Shown here piece after piece: positions 25,422 through 34,556 of a DNA stretch of 64,000 nt; positions within the stretch are counted from its first letter, which is position 1; each line of letters begins with the position of its first letter. The notes below the pieces were generated by a model, which had not been told where the DNA came from, did no database searches, and saw only the letters and a list, made by a program, of their open reading frames with translations. Position numbers and translations under genes: made by a program. This stretch comes from Flavobacterium sp. UBA2787 (GTDB taxonomy: Bacteria > Bacteroidota > Bacteroidia > Flavobacteriales > Flavobacteriaceae). The stretch lies in the NCBI GenBank assembly GCA_002352205.1, contig DEHZ01000005.1, forward strand, positions 124,001 through 188,000. Direction: 5' to 3'.

Positions 25422-25853
25422 CTAATTATTCAACATTATTTGAGCGTTATTAATAGCAGCTTTCATAGTGTGAGATATTTCATTTTTTTGACCTAGATAA
25501 AACATATACTTATCATCTTTTTTTATTGGAGCAATAATTTTATTATCAACTTCAATAATAAATGGACTTCGATTCAATTCTCTAGAAAAAACTATATCAA
25601 TAATTTTACCTTCGATTACTTCATCATTAAAATTAAATTTGACTGATTTAATAGGTGACTTTGAAATATTTTCTCGTTCTGTTTTGTTGTTTAGATATAA
25701 ATAAACTTCTTCATTTTTATTAATATAAAAAACAAAGTTTTTAATATAATATACATTGTTTTCAAGAGTTGTGAAAACAAATTCATTTGTACTTTCACTA
25801 CATCCTACAAGAAATAAAAGTAAAAATATTTTAAGATAATGTTTACTATTCAT
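25422..25853 (-). CDS. Unknown lipoprotein between copies of the atpG 3' end
   Basis: A 143-residue protein with a lipoprotein signal peptide (LLLFLVGCSES, lipobox Cys at about 18), so membrane-anchored outside the cytoplasm. The rest has alternating beta-type segments and many charged residues; I recognise no domain. The gene is very AT-rich. It points against the atp operon and lies within a 752-base segment bounded by a 28-bp duplication, indicating an acquired cassette. Two promoter words precede it on the minus strand. Confidence 0.65.
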   Translation of the reverse strand: MNSKHYLKIFLLLFLVGCSESTNEFVFTTLENNVYYIKNFVFYINKNEEVYLYLNNKTERENISKSPIKSVKFNFNDEVIEGKIIDIVFSRELNRSPFIIEVDNKIIAPIKKDDKYMFYLGQKNEISHTMKAAINNAQIMLNN

Positions 25854-25924
25854 AATTCTAGGCTCAATTGAATAAAATAATCAAACTGAAAAACTATTAA
25901 TAACAGTTTAGAAAGTTAATATAT

Positions 25925-25940
25925 CAAATCTACAAAATTA
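25925..25940 (-). promoter_or_regulatory. Two adjacent -7 promoter words for the lipoprotein gene
   Basis: On the minus strand, TAATTTTG (25940-25933) and TAGATTTG (25932-25925) both fit TAnnTTTG, giving a leader of roughly 65 bases. Confidence 0.4.
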
Positions 25941-26062
25941 TTTCATAAACTAATGTAGTATTTCTTTTTACGATGAAGTCTGAACAAAACGTTACAAACA
26001 TAAGAATTAAAAAAAAACGCAATAACCTCCAAATAAGATTAATTCATTTTTCTTTGTTGTAA

Positions 26063-26090
26063 CAGAAGCGTTGAAAGGATAATCAAAATA
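26063..26090. repeat. 28-bp direct repeat, copy 2
   Basis: Identical to the end of atpG plus 8 bases at 25311-25338. Here it stands in noncoding sequence, just before a second terminator. Confidence 0.85.
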
Positions 26091-26103
26091 ACATATATTT
26101 AAG

Positions 26104-26130
26104 AAAGTCACGTAAATAGCGTGACTTTTT
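26104..26130 (+). terminator. Second terminator downstream of the atpG-end repeat
   Basis: A perfect 9-bp stem, AAAGTCACG (26104-26112) and CGTGACTTT (26120-26128), with a T run. It may be the original atpG terminator, displaced by the inserted segment. Confidence 0.7.
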
Positions 26131-26137
26131 TATTTTA

Positions 26138-26145
26138 TATCTTTG
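26138..26145 (+). promoter_or_regulatory. -7 promoter element of the S9 peptidase gene
   Basis: TATCTTTG fits TAnnTTTG and lies 19 bases before the ATG. Confidence 0.5.
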
Positions 26146-26164
26146 AGAATCTAATTTTTTAAAG

Positions 26165-28504
26165 ATGAAATATTACTTTTCTTTTTTTGCATTTATTCTG
26201 ATTCAAATTACTTTTTCCCAAACATTATCCCTTTCAGAAATCATGAAAGGCGACGAATTTATCGGACATCAACCCGAAAATCACCGTTGGTCGATTGATG
26301 GTTCTGTGATTTGTTTTGATTGGAATCCGAAAAACGAAAAAGGAAACAGCACTTACTTCTGGAAAAAAGGAATGAAATCACCGGAATTACTTCAAAAGGA
26401 TATTTCCTTTACGGAAGAGAATTTCGACAATCAAAAGCAATTTAATGAAGTGTATTATACCCAAAATGGTAATTTGTTTTCGTATGATAAAAAGGCAAAA
26501 ACCCATAAAAAAGTAATTGTTTCATCGGGTCGAGTTTCGAATGTTCATCGAAGTAATAATCCAAAATTGATTTTCTTCCAACAAAATAATAACATTTTTC
26601 AATTGAATTTGACTGATTTTTCGATGATTCAACTCACTAATTTCAAACAAGGAAAAGACTCGGAAAAGAAAGAAAAAGAGAACTTTTTAAGCAATCAACA
26701 AAAAGAATTATTTCAATTTGTAAACGATCAGGAAGCTTTAAAAGAATGGAATAAATCAAAATCCGAATCAGATGAAAAAGCATTTCCAAAAGAATTTTTT
26801 TATGATAAAGTTTCGATGGAACAAATTACGCCATCACCAAATGGAAAATTTGTCACATTCAGGCAATCAGATTATCCAACATCCAATCCAACCAAAGTAG
26901 AACAATTTATTACCGCCGATGGTTATACCAAAAACACTAATGCACGTGCAAAAGTATCAACAGCAAATTTTTCCAAACATAAATTAGGTATTTATTCTGT
27001 TGAAAAAGATTCTGTTGTTTTTGTTTCATTTTCTAATTTAACCGGCATTTCAGAATTCCCGGAATATTACAAAGAATATGATGATTTAAAAGACAAAGAA
27101 AAAGCAGAAAAAGCCATTGTCATGCAGGCTCCAATTTTTAACGAAGATGGAAGTTTAGCCGTCTTAGAAATCCGAAGTCAAGACAACAAAGACCGATGGA
27201 TTGTGCAATTGGATTTGAATTTGGCAACCATCACTGAACTCGATCATCAACACGACGAAGCGTGGATAGATGGTCCGGGAATTCCGGGTTATGCCTTCAG
27301 TCGAGGAACTTTGGGGTTTTTGAAAGATAATCAAACCATTTATTTTCAATCGGAAGCCTCTGGTTTTTCGCATTTGTACATGATGAATTTAAAAACCAAA
27401 CAAAAAACCCAGTTAACCAAAGGCAAATGGGAAGTTCGAAATGTCAAGCTTTCCAACGACGGAAAATCATTTTATATCACCACAAACACAACACATCCGG
27501 GCAATCGAGAATTCTATAAATTAGATATCACTTCCCAAAAAATGACTCCAATTCTAACCAAAGAAGGAGCTCACGAAGTAGAAATTTCTCCCGACGAAAA
27601 AACCTTGCTGATTCGTTATTCTTCTAAAAATAAGCCGTGGGAATTGTATGTCGCTGATAACAAGCCGAACACGACTTTGCAGCAAATTACCTTTTCAACC
27701 ACTAAAACGTTTGATAATTATCCTTGGAAATCACCTGAAGTTATAACGTTCAAAGCCAAAGACGGAACAGATGTTTTTGCTAGAATTTATGAACCAAAAT
27801 CGGAAAACAAAGACAAAGCAGCGATCATTTTTGTGCACGGAGCAGGTTATTTGCAAAATGCTCATAATTTTTGGAGTAGCTATCATCGCGAATATATGTT
27901 TCACAATTTGCTGACCGATTTGGGTTATACTGTTTTAGATATCGATTATCGTGGAAGCGATGGTTATGGTCGCAATATCCGAACCGGAATTTACCGTCAC
28001 ATGGGCGGATTAGATTTAGAAGATCATTTAGACGGAAAACAATTTTTGGTTTCACAAAAAGGTATTGATTCAAGCCGAGTTGGCATCTATGGCGGTTCGT
28101 ACGGTGGTTTTATCACCTTAATGGCGTTACTCACTCAGCCCGGCAAGTTTAAAGCCGGAGCAGCTTTGCGTTCGGTAACGGATTGGGCACATTACAACCA
28201 CGGTTACACCGGAAATATTTTGAATTTTCCTGAAACTGATCCAAAAGCCTATCAAAAAAGTTCACCGATTTATTTTGCCGATAAATTGCAAGATAAATTA
28301 TTGATGATGCACGGAATGGTGGACAATAATGTGCAATTTCAAGACGTTGTTCGCTTATCGCAACGATTTATCGAATTAGGAAAAAAAGATTGGGATTTGG
28401 CCGTTTATCCAGTAGAATCACACGGATTTAAAGAAACCTATTCGTGGGTAGATGAATACACTCGAATTTTGAATTTGTTTAATGAAACTTTATTAAAAGA
28501 TTAA
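26165..28504 (+). CDS. S9-family prolyl oligopeptidase-like peptidase, exported
   Basis: A 779-residue serine peptidase with an N-terminal signal peptide (about 1-19). An N-terminal beta-propeller region (roughly 25-530, with WD40-like repeats) covers a C-terminal alpha/beta-hydrolase domain. The nucleophile is Ser645 in GIYGGSYGG; the acid lies in HGMVDNNVQ and the histidine in YPVESHGF. It probably trims short peptides in the periplasm. The following GNAT gene starts at the very next base after its stop. Confidence 0.9.
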   Translation: MKYYFSFFAFILIQITFSQTLSLSEIMKGDEFIGHQPENHRWSIDGSVICFDWNPKNEKGNSTYFWKKGMKSPELLQKDISFTEENFDNQKQFNEVYYTQNGNLFSYDKKAKTHKKVIVSSGRVSNVHRSNNPKLIFFQQNNNIFQLNLTDFSMIQLTNFKQGKDSEKKEKENFLSNQQKELFQFVNDQEALKEWNKSKSESDEKAFPKEFFYDKVSMEQITPSPNGKFVTFRQSDYPTSNPTKVEQFITADGYTKNTNARAKVSTANFSKHKLGIYSVEKDSVVFVSFSNLTGISEFPEYYKEYDDLKDKEKAEKAIVMQAPIFNEDGSLAVLEIRSQDNKDRWIVQLDLNLATITELDHQHDEAWIDGPGIPGYAFSRGTLGFLKDNQTIYFQSEASGFSHLYMMNLKTKQKTQLTKGKWEVRNVKLSNDGKSFYITTNTTHPGNREFYKLDITSQKMTPILTKEGAHEVEISPDEKTLLIRYSSKNKPWELYVADNKPNTTLQQITFSTTKTFDNYPWKSPEVITFKAKDGTDVFARIYEPKSENKDKAAIIFVHGAGYLQNAHNFWSSYHREYMFHNLLTDLGYTVLDIDYRGSDGYGRNIRTGIYRHMGGLDLEDHLDGKQFLVSQKGIDSSRVGIYGGSYGGFITLMALLTQPGKFKAGAALRSVTDWAHYNHGYTGNILNFPETDPKAYQKSSPIYFADKLQDKLLMMHGMVDNNVQFQDVVRLSQRFIELGKKDWDLAVYPVESHGFKETYSWVDEYTRILNLFNETLLKD

Positions 28505-28936
28505 ATGATAACGCTGAAAGAACTTTCTACGAAAAATGAAATGCTTCAACAATTGCCTTTAATTCAGCAATTGTATCCTGAATTTACCGAACAAATTTAC
28601 GGTGATTTGTTAGACGAAATGCTACCCAACAACTACAAACAATTAGTTGCTTTTGAAAACGAAATAGCCGTTGGACTTTCCGGTTTTTGGGTAGGAACTA
28701 AATTATGGTGCGGAAAATATTTAGAATTAGACAATGTGATAGTTCATCCGAATCATCGTTCCAAAGGAGTTGGCAAATTATTGACAGAATATTTGAATCA
28801 GAAAGCCAGTGATTTAGATTGTAAAGTAGTTGCTTTAGATGCGTATACGAATAATTTCTCGGCTCATAAATTCTATTTTAATCACGGATTTGTGCCGAAA
28901 GGATTTCATTTTGTAAAGTTTTTGGAGGAGAAGTGA
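28505..28936 (+). CDS. GNAT-family N-acetyltransferase
   Basis: A 143-residue cytoplasmic acetyltransferase. The acetyl-CoA site is visible as LELDNVIVHPNHRSKGVGKLLTEYLN, followed by VVALDAYTNNFSAHKFYFNHGFV at the C-terminus, both standard for the family. The substrate cannot be told. It begins directly after the S9 peptidase stop and its stop overlaps the next start, so the three genes are one transcription unit. Confidence 0.88.
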   Translation: MITLKELSTKNEMLQQLPLIQQLYPEFTEQIYGDLLDEMLPNNYKQLVAFENEIAVGLSGFWVGTKLWCGKYLELDNVIVHPNHRSKGVGKLLTEYLNQKASDLDCKVVALDAYTNNFSAHKFYFNHGFVPKGFHFVKFLEEK

Positions 28937-29355
28937 TGAAAAGTTATTCAATTATAGTTTTATTAATTTTGTTGGGATGTGCTTCAAAAGAAACCTTCCA
29001 AACCCAATTTCCCATTTCAATTTCTGATTATTTTTATCAAATAAAAGGTAATCAAACTCATTTTGTCATTGAATTTCAACAATCCATTTCAGAAGACATC
29101 AAACTTGAAAAACTTTATTTCAGAAACCAAACCGCAGCAATTAAAATGATTTCCGGCAAAAAAGCAGAAGCCATTTTCATTAAACCCGATTTAATTTTAG
29201 ATGCCAATCCTGAAAATGAATATGGAAATCTACCACCTATTCCTCAAAAACAACGATTTCAATTAAATTCTAACGAAGCCGTTTTAGAATTCACTCAAAA
29301 CGGCAAAATAAAACACTACAAATTCACCAACATAACGGAAAAGTCAAATAAATAG
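28936..29355 (+). CDS. Hypothetical lipoprotein
   Basis: A 139-residue protein with a lipoprotein signal ending LILLGCASKE. The mature part is probably beta-rich and contains a short proline-rich segment (NLPPIPQKQRF). No domain recognised. The ATG at 28936 overlaps the GNAT stop by one base (TGATG); an in-frame GTG one codon earlier is less likely. Confidence 0.6.
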   Translation: MKSYSIIVLLILLGCASKETFQTQFPISISDYFYQIKGNQTHFVIEFQQSISEDIKLEKLYFRNQTAAIKMISGKKAEAIFIKPDLILDANPENEYGNLPPIPQKQRFQLNSNEAVLEFTQNGKIKHYKFTNITEKSNK

Positions 29356-29356
29356 T

Positions 29357-29364
29357 TAATTTTG
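29357..29364 (+). promoter_or_regulatory. -7 promoter element upstream of the flippase gene
   Basis: TAATTTTG, followed by C, matches TAnnTTTG. Its position means transcripts begin after the TTG at 29362, supporting the downstream start at 29395. Confidence 0.5.
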
Positions 29365-29394
29365 CTTGATTGCAAAATAAATTCATCAGCCGCT

Positions 29395-30849
29395 TTGGGA
29401 CTTTACAAATCACTTTTTAAACAAACTGCCATTTATGGGCTGGCCACTGTGCTTCCCAGAATGTTGAGTTTTTTGTTGGTTCCGCTTTATACTGATATAC
29501 TCAACCCCAGTGAATACGGAGAAGTTTCAATTATTTTTTCGTGGTTGGTATTATTTAATGTGATTTTGGCCTACGGAATGGAGACCTCTTTTTTCCGATT
29601 TTACAATTCTCACGACGATAAACGAGCCGTCATTGGAACATCGACAATTTCCATATTTTGGACAACAATTGTATTCTTAATTGGTTCACTTTTATTCCGA
29701 AATACATTAGCAAATCTTTCCGGAATTGATGTCGAATATATTACCTACACCATTTGGATTTTGGTCTTGGACGCATTGGTTATCATTCCGTTTTCAAAAC
29801 TGAGAGCCTATCAACGCTCAATTGTTTATGCCATTATTAAAATTGGAAATGTCGCCATCAACCTAGGTTTGAATGTTTTCTTTTTACTGTATTTGCCTAA
29901 AATTGCGGTAGCCAATCCGGATAGTTTTTTAGCCAGTTTGTATGTAGAAAACTTTCAAATTGGGTATATTTTTGTTGCGAATATAATTGCGAGTTTACTA
30001 ACCTTAATTGTTCTTTCGCCCAATTATTTTCATATTCAATGGTATTTTGATGCTCAATTGTGGAAGAAAATGCTTCGCTATGGTTTCCCAATTTTAATTG
30101 CCGGATTAGCGTTTGCCATCAATGAACATTTTGACAAAATTTTGCTGGAAATTTTCAACATCAGCAAATCTGAAATTGGTGCTTATTCCGCATGTTACAA
30201 AATCGGTTTGTTTATGGTACTGTTCAGAACCGCTTATTCATTGGGAATTGAACCATTTTTCTTTAGCTATGCTAAAAACGAAAATGCACCGCAAACCTAT
30301 GCCGATGTCACCAAATATTTTGTGATTTTTGGTTCGTTAATTTCATTGTTTGTCATTGTATTTGCCGATCTTTTAAAATTATTTTTGATTCCGAATGAAA
30401 CCTATTGGTCAGCAATGAAAGTTGTTCCGTTGATTGTGTTAGCGAATTTCTTCTTAGGAATTTATACCAATCTTTCTGTCTGGTATAAGTTGACAGATCG
30501 AACCAAAATGGGAGCTTATATTTCAATTGTTGGAGCAATTATCACCTTAACAATCAACTTTTTGTTGATAGAAAAATTCAGTTATATGGGTTCTGCGATT
30601 GCAACAATTGCGGCCTATGGAAGTATGATGGCCATTTCTTATTATCTCGGAAATCGTCATTATCCAATCCCGTATGATAAAAATAAAATTGGCGGCTATC
30701 TTGGCCTTTCCATCCTGTTTTCTTTTGTGTATTTTTACGGCTTCAGAGAAAACTACTTTGTTGGAATCGGATTTTTACTCCTCTATTTTTATTTTATTTA
30801 CAGAAATGAGAAAAATGTACTTTTACGAATATTAAAAAAATCATCTTAA
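29395..30849 (+). CDS. Polysaccharide/oligosaccharide flippase (MATE/Wzx-like)
   Basis: A 484-residue membrane protein with about 14 membrane segments. The N-terminus, [35 protein letters not shown], is typical of Bacteroidetes polysaccharide-export flippases that move lipid-linked glycans across the inner membrane. The start is uncertain: the frame opens with TTG at 29362, but a promoter word overlaps that site and homologues I know begin near the TTG at 29395. The dut gene starts 1 base after the stop. Confidence 0.85.
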   Translation: MGLYKSLFKQTAIYGLATVLPRMLSFLLVPLYTDILNPSEYGEVSIIFSWLVLFNVILAYGMETSFFRFYNSHDDKRAVIGTSTISIFWTTIVFLIGSLLFRNTLANLSGIDVEYITYTIWILVLDALVIIPFSKLRAYQRSIVYAIIKIGNVAINLGLNVFFLLYLPKIAVANPDSFLASLYVENFQIGYIFVANIIASLLTLIVLSPNYFHIQWYFDAQLWKKMLRYGFPILIAGLAFAINEHFDKILLEIFNISKSEIGAYSACYKIGLFMVLFRTAYSLGIEPFFFSYAKNENAPQTYADVTKYFVIFGSLISLFVIVFADLLKLFLIPNETYWSAMKVVPLIVLANFFLGIYTNLSVWYKLTDRTKMGAYISIVGAIITLTINFLLIEKFSYMGSAIATIAAYGSMMAISYYLGNRHYPIPYDKNKIGGYLGLSILFSFVYFYGFRENYFVGIGFLLLYFYFIYRNEKNVLLRILKKSS

Positions 30850-30850
30850 A

Positions 30851-31285
30851 ATGAACATCAAAATCATCAATAAATCACAACATCCATTACCTAACTACGA
30901 AACAATTGCTTCTGCCGGAATGGATTTAAGAGCCAATTTATCAGAACCAATTACCTTAAAATCATTAGAAAGAACCATCGTTAAAACCGGTTTGTTTATT
31001 GAACTACCAATTGGTTACGAAGCACAAGTTCGTCCACGTAGCGGATTAGCTGCCAAAAAAGGAATCACCGTGTTAAATTCACCCGGAACAGTTGATGCCG
31101 ATTATCGTGGTGAAATCGGGGTTATTTTAGTAAATTTATCCCCTGAAGAATTTGTCATCGAAAATGGTGAACGAATCGCCCAATTAATCATTGCCAAACA
31201 CGAAAGAGCCGAATGGATAGAAGTGGAAGCATTATCTGAAACATCACGTGGTGTAGGCGGTTTCGGCAGCACAGGAGTTAAATAG
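30851..31285 (+). CDS. dut: dUTP diphosphatase
   Basis: Hydrolyses dUTP to dUMP, keeping uracil out of DNA and supplying thymidylate synthesis. All five trimeric dUTPase motifs are present in 144 residues: [41 protein letters not shown] and the C-terminal [10 protein letters not shown] arm. The last codons run into the first of two palindromic repeats. Confidence 0.97.
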   Translation: MNIKIINKSQHPLPNYETIASAGMDLRANLSEPITLKSLERTIVKTGLFIELPIGYEAQVRPRSGLAAKKGITVLNSPGTVDADYRGEIGVILVNLSPEEFVIENGERIAQLIIAKHERAEWIEVEALSETSRGVGGFGSTGVK

Positions 31286-31349
31286 CCGTTGGCCTCAGCC
31301 ATCGGAATAAAATAAAAACAGATAAATTACCGTTGGCTTTAGCCATCGA
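31286..31349. repeat. Two tandem REP-like palindromic units
   Basis: Two 44-base units. Each begins with an imperfect palindrome, CCGTTGGC then an RR/YY turn then AGCCATCG (31286-31305 and 31330-31349), followed by an A-rich AAAACAGATA stretch. The palindromes can fold into short hairpins. They lie between dut and the nucleotidyltransferase gene. Confidence 0.65.
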
Positions 31350-31371
31350 AAAAAAACAGATATAAAAAAAT

Positions 31372-32382
31372 ATGAAAATAATAGTTCCAATGGCCGGTCG
31401 CGGCTCACGATTAAGACCACATACTTTAACAATTCCAAAACCATTAATTCCCGTTGCCGGAAAACCAATCGTACACCGATTAGTCCAAGACATTGCCGGA
31501 GTTTTAAACCAACCGATTGATGAAGTCGCTTTTATCATTCACGAAAGTTTTGGTAAAAAAGTGGAAGATGAATTAATCGCTATTGCTCAAAAATTAGGTG
31601 CAAAAGGAACTATTTATTATCAAAATGAAGCTCTTGGAACAGGTCATGCCATTATGTGTGCTAAAGATTCATTGAGCGGACCTGCAGTAATTGCGTATGC
31701 CGATACGTTAATTCGTGCCGATTTTGATTTGGATACATCAGCCGATAGCGTGATTTGGGTAAAACAAGTGGATCAGCCGGAAGCTTTTGGCGTTGTAAAT
31801 TTGAATGATAATGGAGAAATTATCGAATTAGTTGAGAAACCAAAAGAGTTTGTGTCCGATTTAGCAGTCATTGGAATATACTATTTCAAAGATGTTGCCG
31901 TTCTTAAAAAGGAATTGCAAGCTGTTCTTGATAATAACATCATTCACGGTGGCGAATACCAAATTAATGATGGAATTAAGCAAATGATGGCAAAAGGCAT
32001 GAAATTTGTACCAGGAAAAGTAGACGAATGGATGGATTGCGGAAACAAAGATGTAACCGTTGAAACCAATACAAGAATGCTAGGTTTTTTACATAACGAT
32101 GGAGAAAATTTAGTAGCTGCTGATGTTAAGTTACAAAACGCAACAATTATTCCTCCTTGTTATATTGGAGAAGATGTAGTTTTGATTAACACAACTGTTG
32201 GCCCAAATGTATCATTAGGAAAAGGTTGTCATGTGATTGATTCAACCATCAAAAACAGTTTGGTTCAAACACATGCCCATATTAAGAATGCCAATTTAGA
32301 CAATGCAATGATTGGAAATCACGCTTCGTTTGATGGCAAATTTACCAGCATTAGCATTGGAGATTATTCAGTTTTAGAATAA
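31372..32382 (+). CDS. Sugar-phosphate nucleotidyltransferase with left-handed beta-helix tail
   Basis: A 336-residue enzyme of the GlmU/RmlA superfamily. The N-terminal part has the activating-nucleotide signature MAGRGSRLRPHTLTIPKPLIPVAGKPI, and later EALGTGHAI, VEKPKE and a GGEYQINDGIKQM substrate segment. The C-terminal third (from about residue 250) has hexapeptide repeats (NATIIPPCYIGEDVVLINTTVGPNVSLGKGC) as in GlmU-like proteins. It likely makes a UDP- or dTDP-sugar for envelope glycans; the exact sugar is unclear. Confidence 0.87.
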   Translation: MKIIVPMAGRGSRLRPHTLTIPKPLIPVAGKPIVHRLVQDIAGVLNQPIDEVAFIIHESFGKKVEDELIAIAQKLGAKGTIYYQNEALGTGHAIMCAKDSLSGPAVIAYADTLIRADFDLDTSADSVIWVKQVDQPEAFGVVNLNDNGEIIELVEKPKEFVSDLAVIGIYYFKDVAVLKKELQAVLDNNIIHGGEYQINDGIKQMMAKGMKFVPGKVDEWMDCGNKDVTVETNTRMLGFLHNDGENLVAADVKLQNATIIPPCYIGEDVVLINTTVGPNVSLGKGCHVIDSTIKNSLVQTHAHIKNANLDNAMIGNHASFDGKFTSISIGDYSVLE

Positions 32383-32423
32383 AATTTTAAAAATTACTGC
32401 TCTCGGGAGGGATAAGGTAAAAA

Positions 32424-33773
32424 ATGATAAAACGTACTTTACATACTTTGATTTTCCTTGGAATCCTCTTCCAATCCATAACCGCATTCTCCCAAGTAGA
32501 GCCGGAAGATATTGCATTGGAAACCGATGAATTTCAAGTGGCTTTTTACGAATCTTTGCGTGAAAAAGGCATCGAAAATTATGACAAAGCCGTAACCGCT
32601 TTGCAAAAATGCTTAGCATTAGAACCAAATAATCCGGTAGTTCATTTTGAATTAGGTAAAAATTATCTTTTTCAAAAGGATTATAAAAATGCGTACGACA
32701 GTTTTGAAAAAGCAACTCAACTTGACTCAAAAAACCGTTGGTATTGGGTTGGTTTGTATGATGTCTCACATGCAACTCGCGATTATACTAATGCGATTGT
32801 TATCATGAAAAAACTCATCGAGTTTAAAAAAGAATACAAAGAAGATTTGGTTTCGTTGTATATGTTTACACAGCAGTATGATGAAGCTCTAAAATTAATT
32901 GATGAGTTGACGGAAACTGTTGGCAAAACGGAGATAAGAGAACAATTCCGAAGTCAAATCATGACAACTACTCGATACCAAGGTCAAGAAACGGAAAAGT
33001 TAATGCAAGCCATCAAAAACAATCCCAAAGTAGAAGACAATTATGTGGCTTTGATTTATTTGTATTCTGAAAATAATCAAGAGGAAAAAGCACTTGAAAT
33101 TGCCAAAATGTTGGAAAATGAAATTCCAAATTCCGATTGGGCACAAGTAAGTTTATTCAAATTCAACATTGATAAAAATGATGGGAAAAATGCAGCTTCG
33201 GCGATGCATAAAATTCTAAAAAGCCCTAAAATTGATCGAAAAATAAAACACAGAGTTTTTAATGAATTTCTAATTTTCACTAAAAATAATCCCAATTTTT
33301 CTTCTGATTTAGAAAGTGCAATTGCTTATTTTAATGACGATAGAGAAGTAAAAGTTGCCAAAGAAGTGGGTAAATTCTATCAACAAAAAAGTGATTGGGC
33401 TAATGCGGCTAAATATTATGAAATGCATACCAAATCAAATCCGGATGATATAGAAAATGTACTTTTGCTGTTTAATGCATACGGAAAAAATAATCAATTT
33501 GAAGTTTTAGCAAAAAAAGCGGAAGAAAAATTAGAATTGTATCCGCTACAACCCGACTTTTATTATTACGCCGGTTTGGCCAATAATCAATTGAAAAATT
33601 TCAAAAAAGCAAAAGATCAATTAGAATCAGGTGTAGATTATATTGTTGATAATAAAACCTTAGAAGCCAATTTTTATATCCAATTAGGAGAAGCATACAA
33701 TGGGCTTGGCGATACCAAGAAAAAAGAAAGTTATTTTATCAAAGCCGATAAACTAGTAAAAGAAATTAAATAA
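32424..33773 (+). CDS. Exported tetratricopeptide-repeat protein
   Basis: A 449-residue protein with a signal peptide (about 1-22, ending SITAFS) followed by TPR motifs: LEPNNPVVHFELGKNYLFQKDYKNAYDSFEKATQLD near residues 65-100 and further repeats to the C-terminus (FYYYAGLANNQLKNFKKAKDQLESG). It is probably a periplasmic scaffold. Its stop overlaps the start of the DUF4292 lipoprotein by one base; the pair with the EnvC-like gene suggests an envelope role. Confidence 0.8.
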   Translation: MIKRTLHTLIFLGILFQSITAFSQVEPEDIALETDEFQVAFYESLREKGIENYDKAVTALQKCLALEPNNPVVHFELGKNYLFQKDYKNAYDSFEKATQLDSKNRWYWVGLYDVSHATRDYTNAIVIMKKLIEFKKEYKEDLVSLYMFTQQYDEALKLIDELTETVGKTEIREQFRSQIMTTTRYQGQETEKLMQAIKNNPKVEDNYVALIYLYSENNQEEKALEIAKMLENEIPNSDWAQVSLFKFNIDKNDGKNAASAMHKILKSPKIDRKIKHRVFNEFLIFTKNNPNFSSDLESAIAYFNDDREVKVAKEVGKFYQQKSDWANAAKYYEMHTKSNPDDIENVLLLFNAYGKNNQFEVLAKKAEEKLELYPLQPDFYYYAGLANNQLKNFKKAKDQLESGVDYIVDNKTLEANFYIQLGEAYNGLGDTKKKESYFIKADKLVKEIK

Positions 33774-34546
33774 TGAAACAGTTTTTATTCGTCTTGATAT
33801 TTATTTTCACACTAGTTGGATGTAAAGCCACAAAAGGAATTTCGGAAGGGAAGGCTTCCGATGATTTGGCAACTCAAAAAATAATCGAAAACCATTATGA
33901 TGTCAAGAAAAATTTTTCAACCGCATACATTCGAGCAAATGCTAAGTATAAAGACAAAAATCAATCATTGAGTTTTTCTGCAGAAATTAGAATTAAAAAA
34001 AATGAAATGATTTTGGTTAGCATCCGTTTTTTAGGAATAACGATGGCGAAAGGTTTGATTACACCAACCGAAGTGAAATATTATGAAAAAAGTGGTAACA
34101 AGTTTTTTGAAGGCGATTACACCACTTTAAGTAATTGGCTCGGAACCGACTTAGATTTTTTCAAAGTACAAAATATGCTAATAGGTCAAGCAATGGATGA
34201 TTTGAGAAAGGGAAAATATTCAAATACAATTGAAGATAAATTATACAAACTGAAAGACATCAACGACAAACAAAACGTAAAGTCATTTTATTTTGAAGCT
34301 TCCAATTTTTTAATAAAAAGACAAGAAATTGAACAAGTGGCAAAAAATAGAAAATTGAACGTTTTTTATCCAAATCATAAAGAATATACCGAAGCCATTT
34401 TGCCATTAAATATTCTCATCGAAGCCATTCATGAAAATGAAAAAAACACCATTTCGTTAGACTATAATTCGGTTACTTTTAATGAAGAACTATCGTTTCC
34501 GTACAGTGTGCCGGGTGGTTATGAACAAATTTTTATAGAAAATTAA
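33773..34546 (+). CDS. DUF4292 lipoprotein (LolA/LolB-like fold)
   Basis: A 257-residue lipoprotein; the signal ends LVGCKATKG. The body, with FSTAYIRANAKYKDKNQSLSFSAEIRIKKNEMILVSIRFLGITMAKGLITPTEVKYYEK, matches the DUF4292 family, which resembles LolB-type lipoprotein receptors. It may help deliver lipoproteins or lipids to the outer membrane; this is inferred from fold family only. It is coupled to the TPR gene upstream and lies 10 bases before the EnvC-like gene. Confidence 0.8.
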   Translation: MKQFLFVLIFIFTLVGCKATKGISEGKASDDLATQKIIENHYDVKKNFSTAYIRANAKYKDKNQSLSFSAEIRIKKNEMILVSIRFLGITMAKGLITPTEVKYYEKSGNKFFEGDYTTLSNWLGTDLDFFKVQNMLIGQAMDDLRKGKYSNTIEDKLYKLKDINDKQNVKSFYFEASNFLIKRQEIEQVAKNRKLNVFYPNHKEYTEAILPLNILIEAIHENEKNTISLDYNSVTFNEELSFPYSVPGGYEQIFIEN

Positions 34547-34556
34547 AGCTCCAAAC

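Noticed and set aside
29362-29394. TTG start of the flippase at 29362
   Set aside because: A -7 promoter word overlaps it, and the following residues do not resemble the family's N-terminus.
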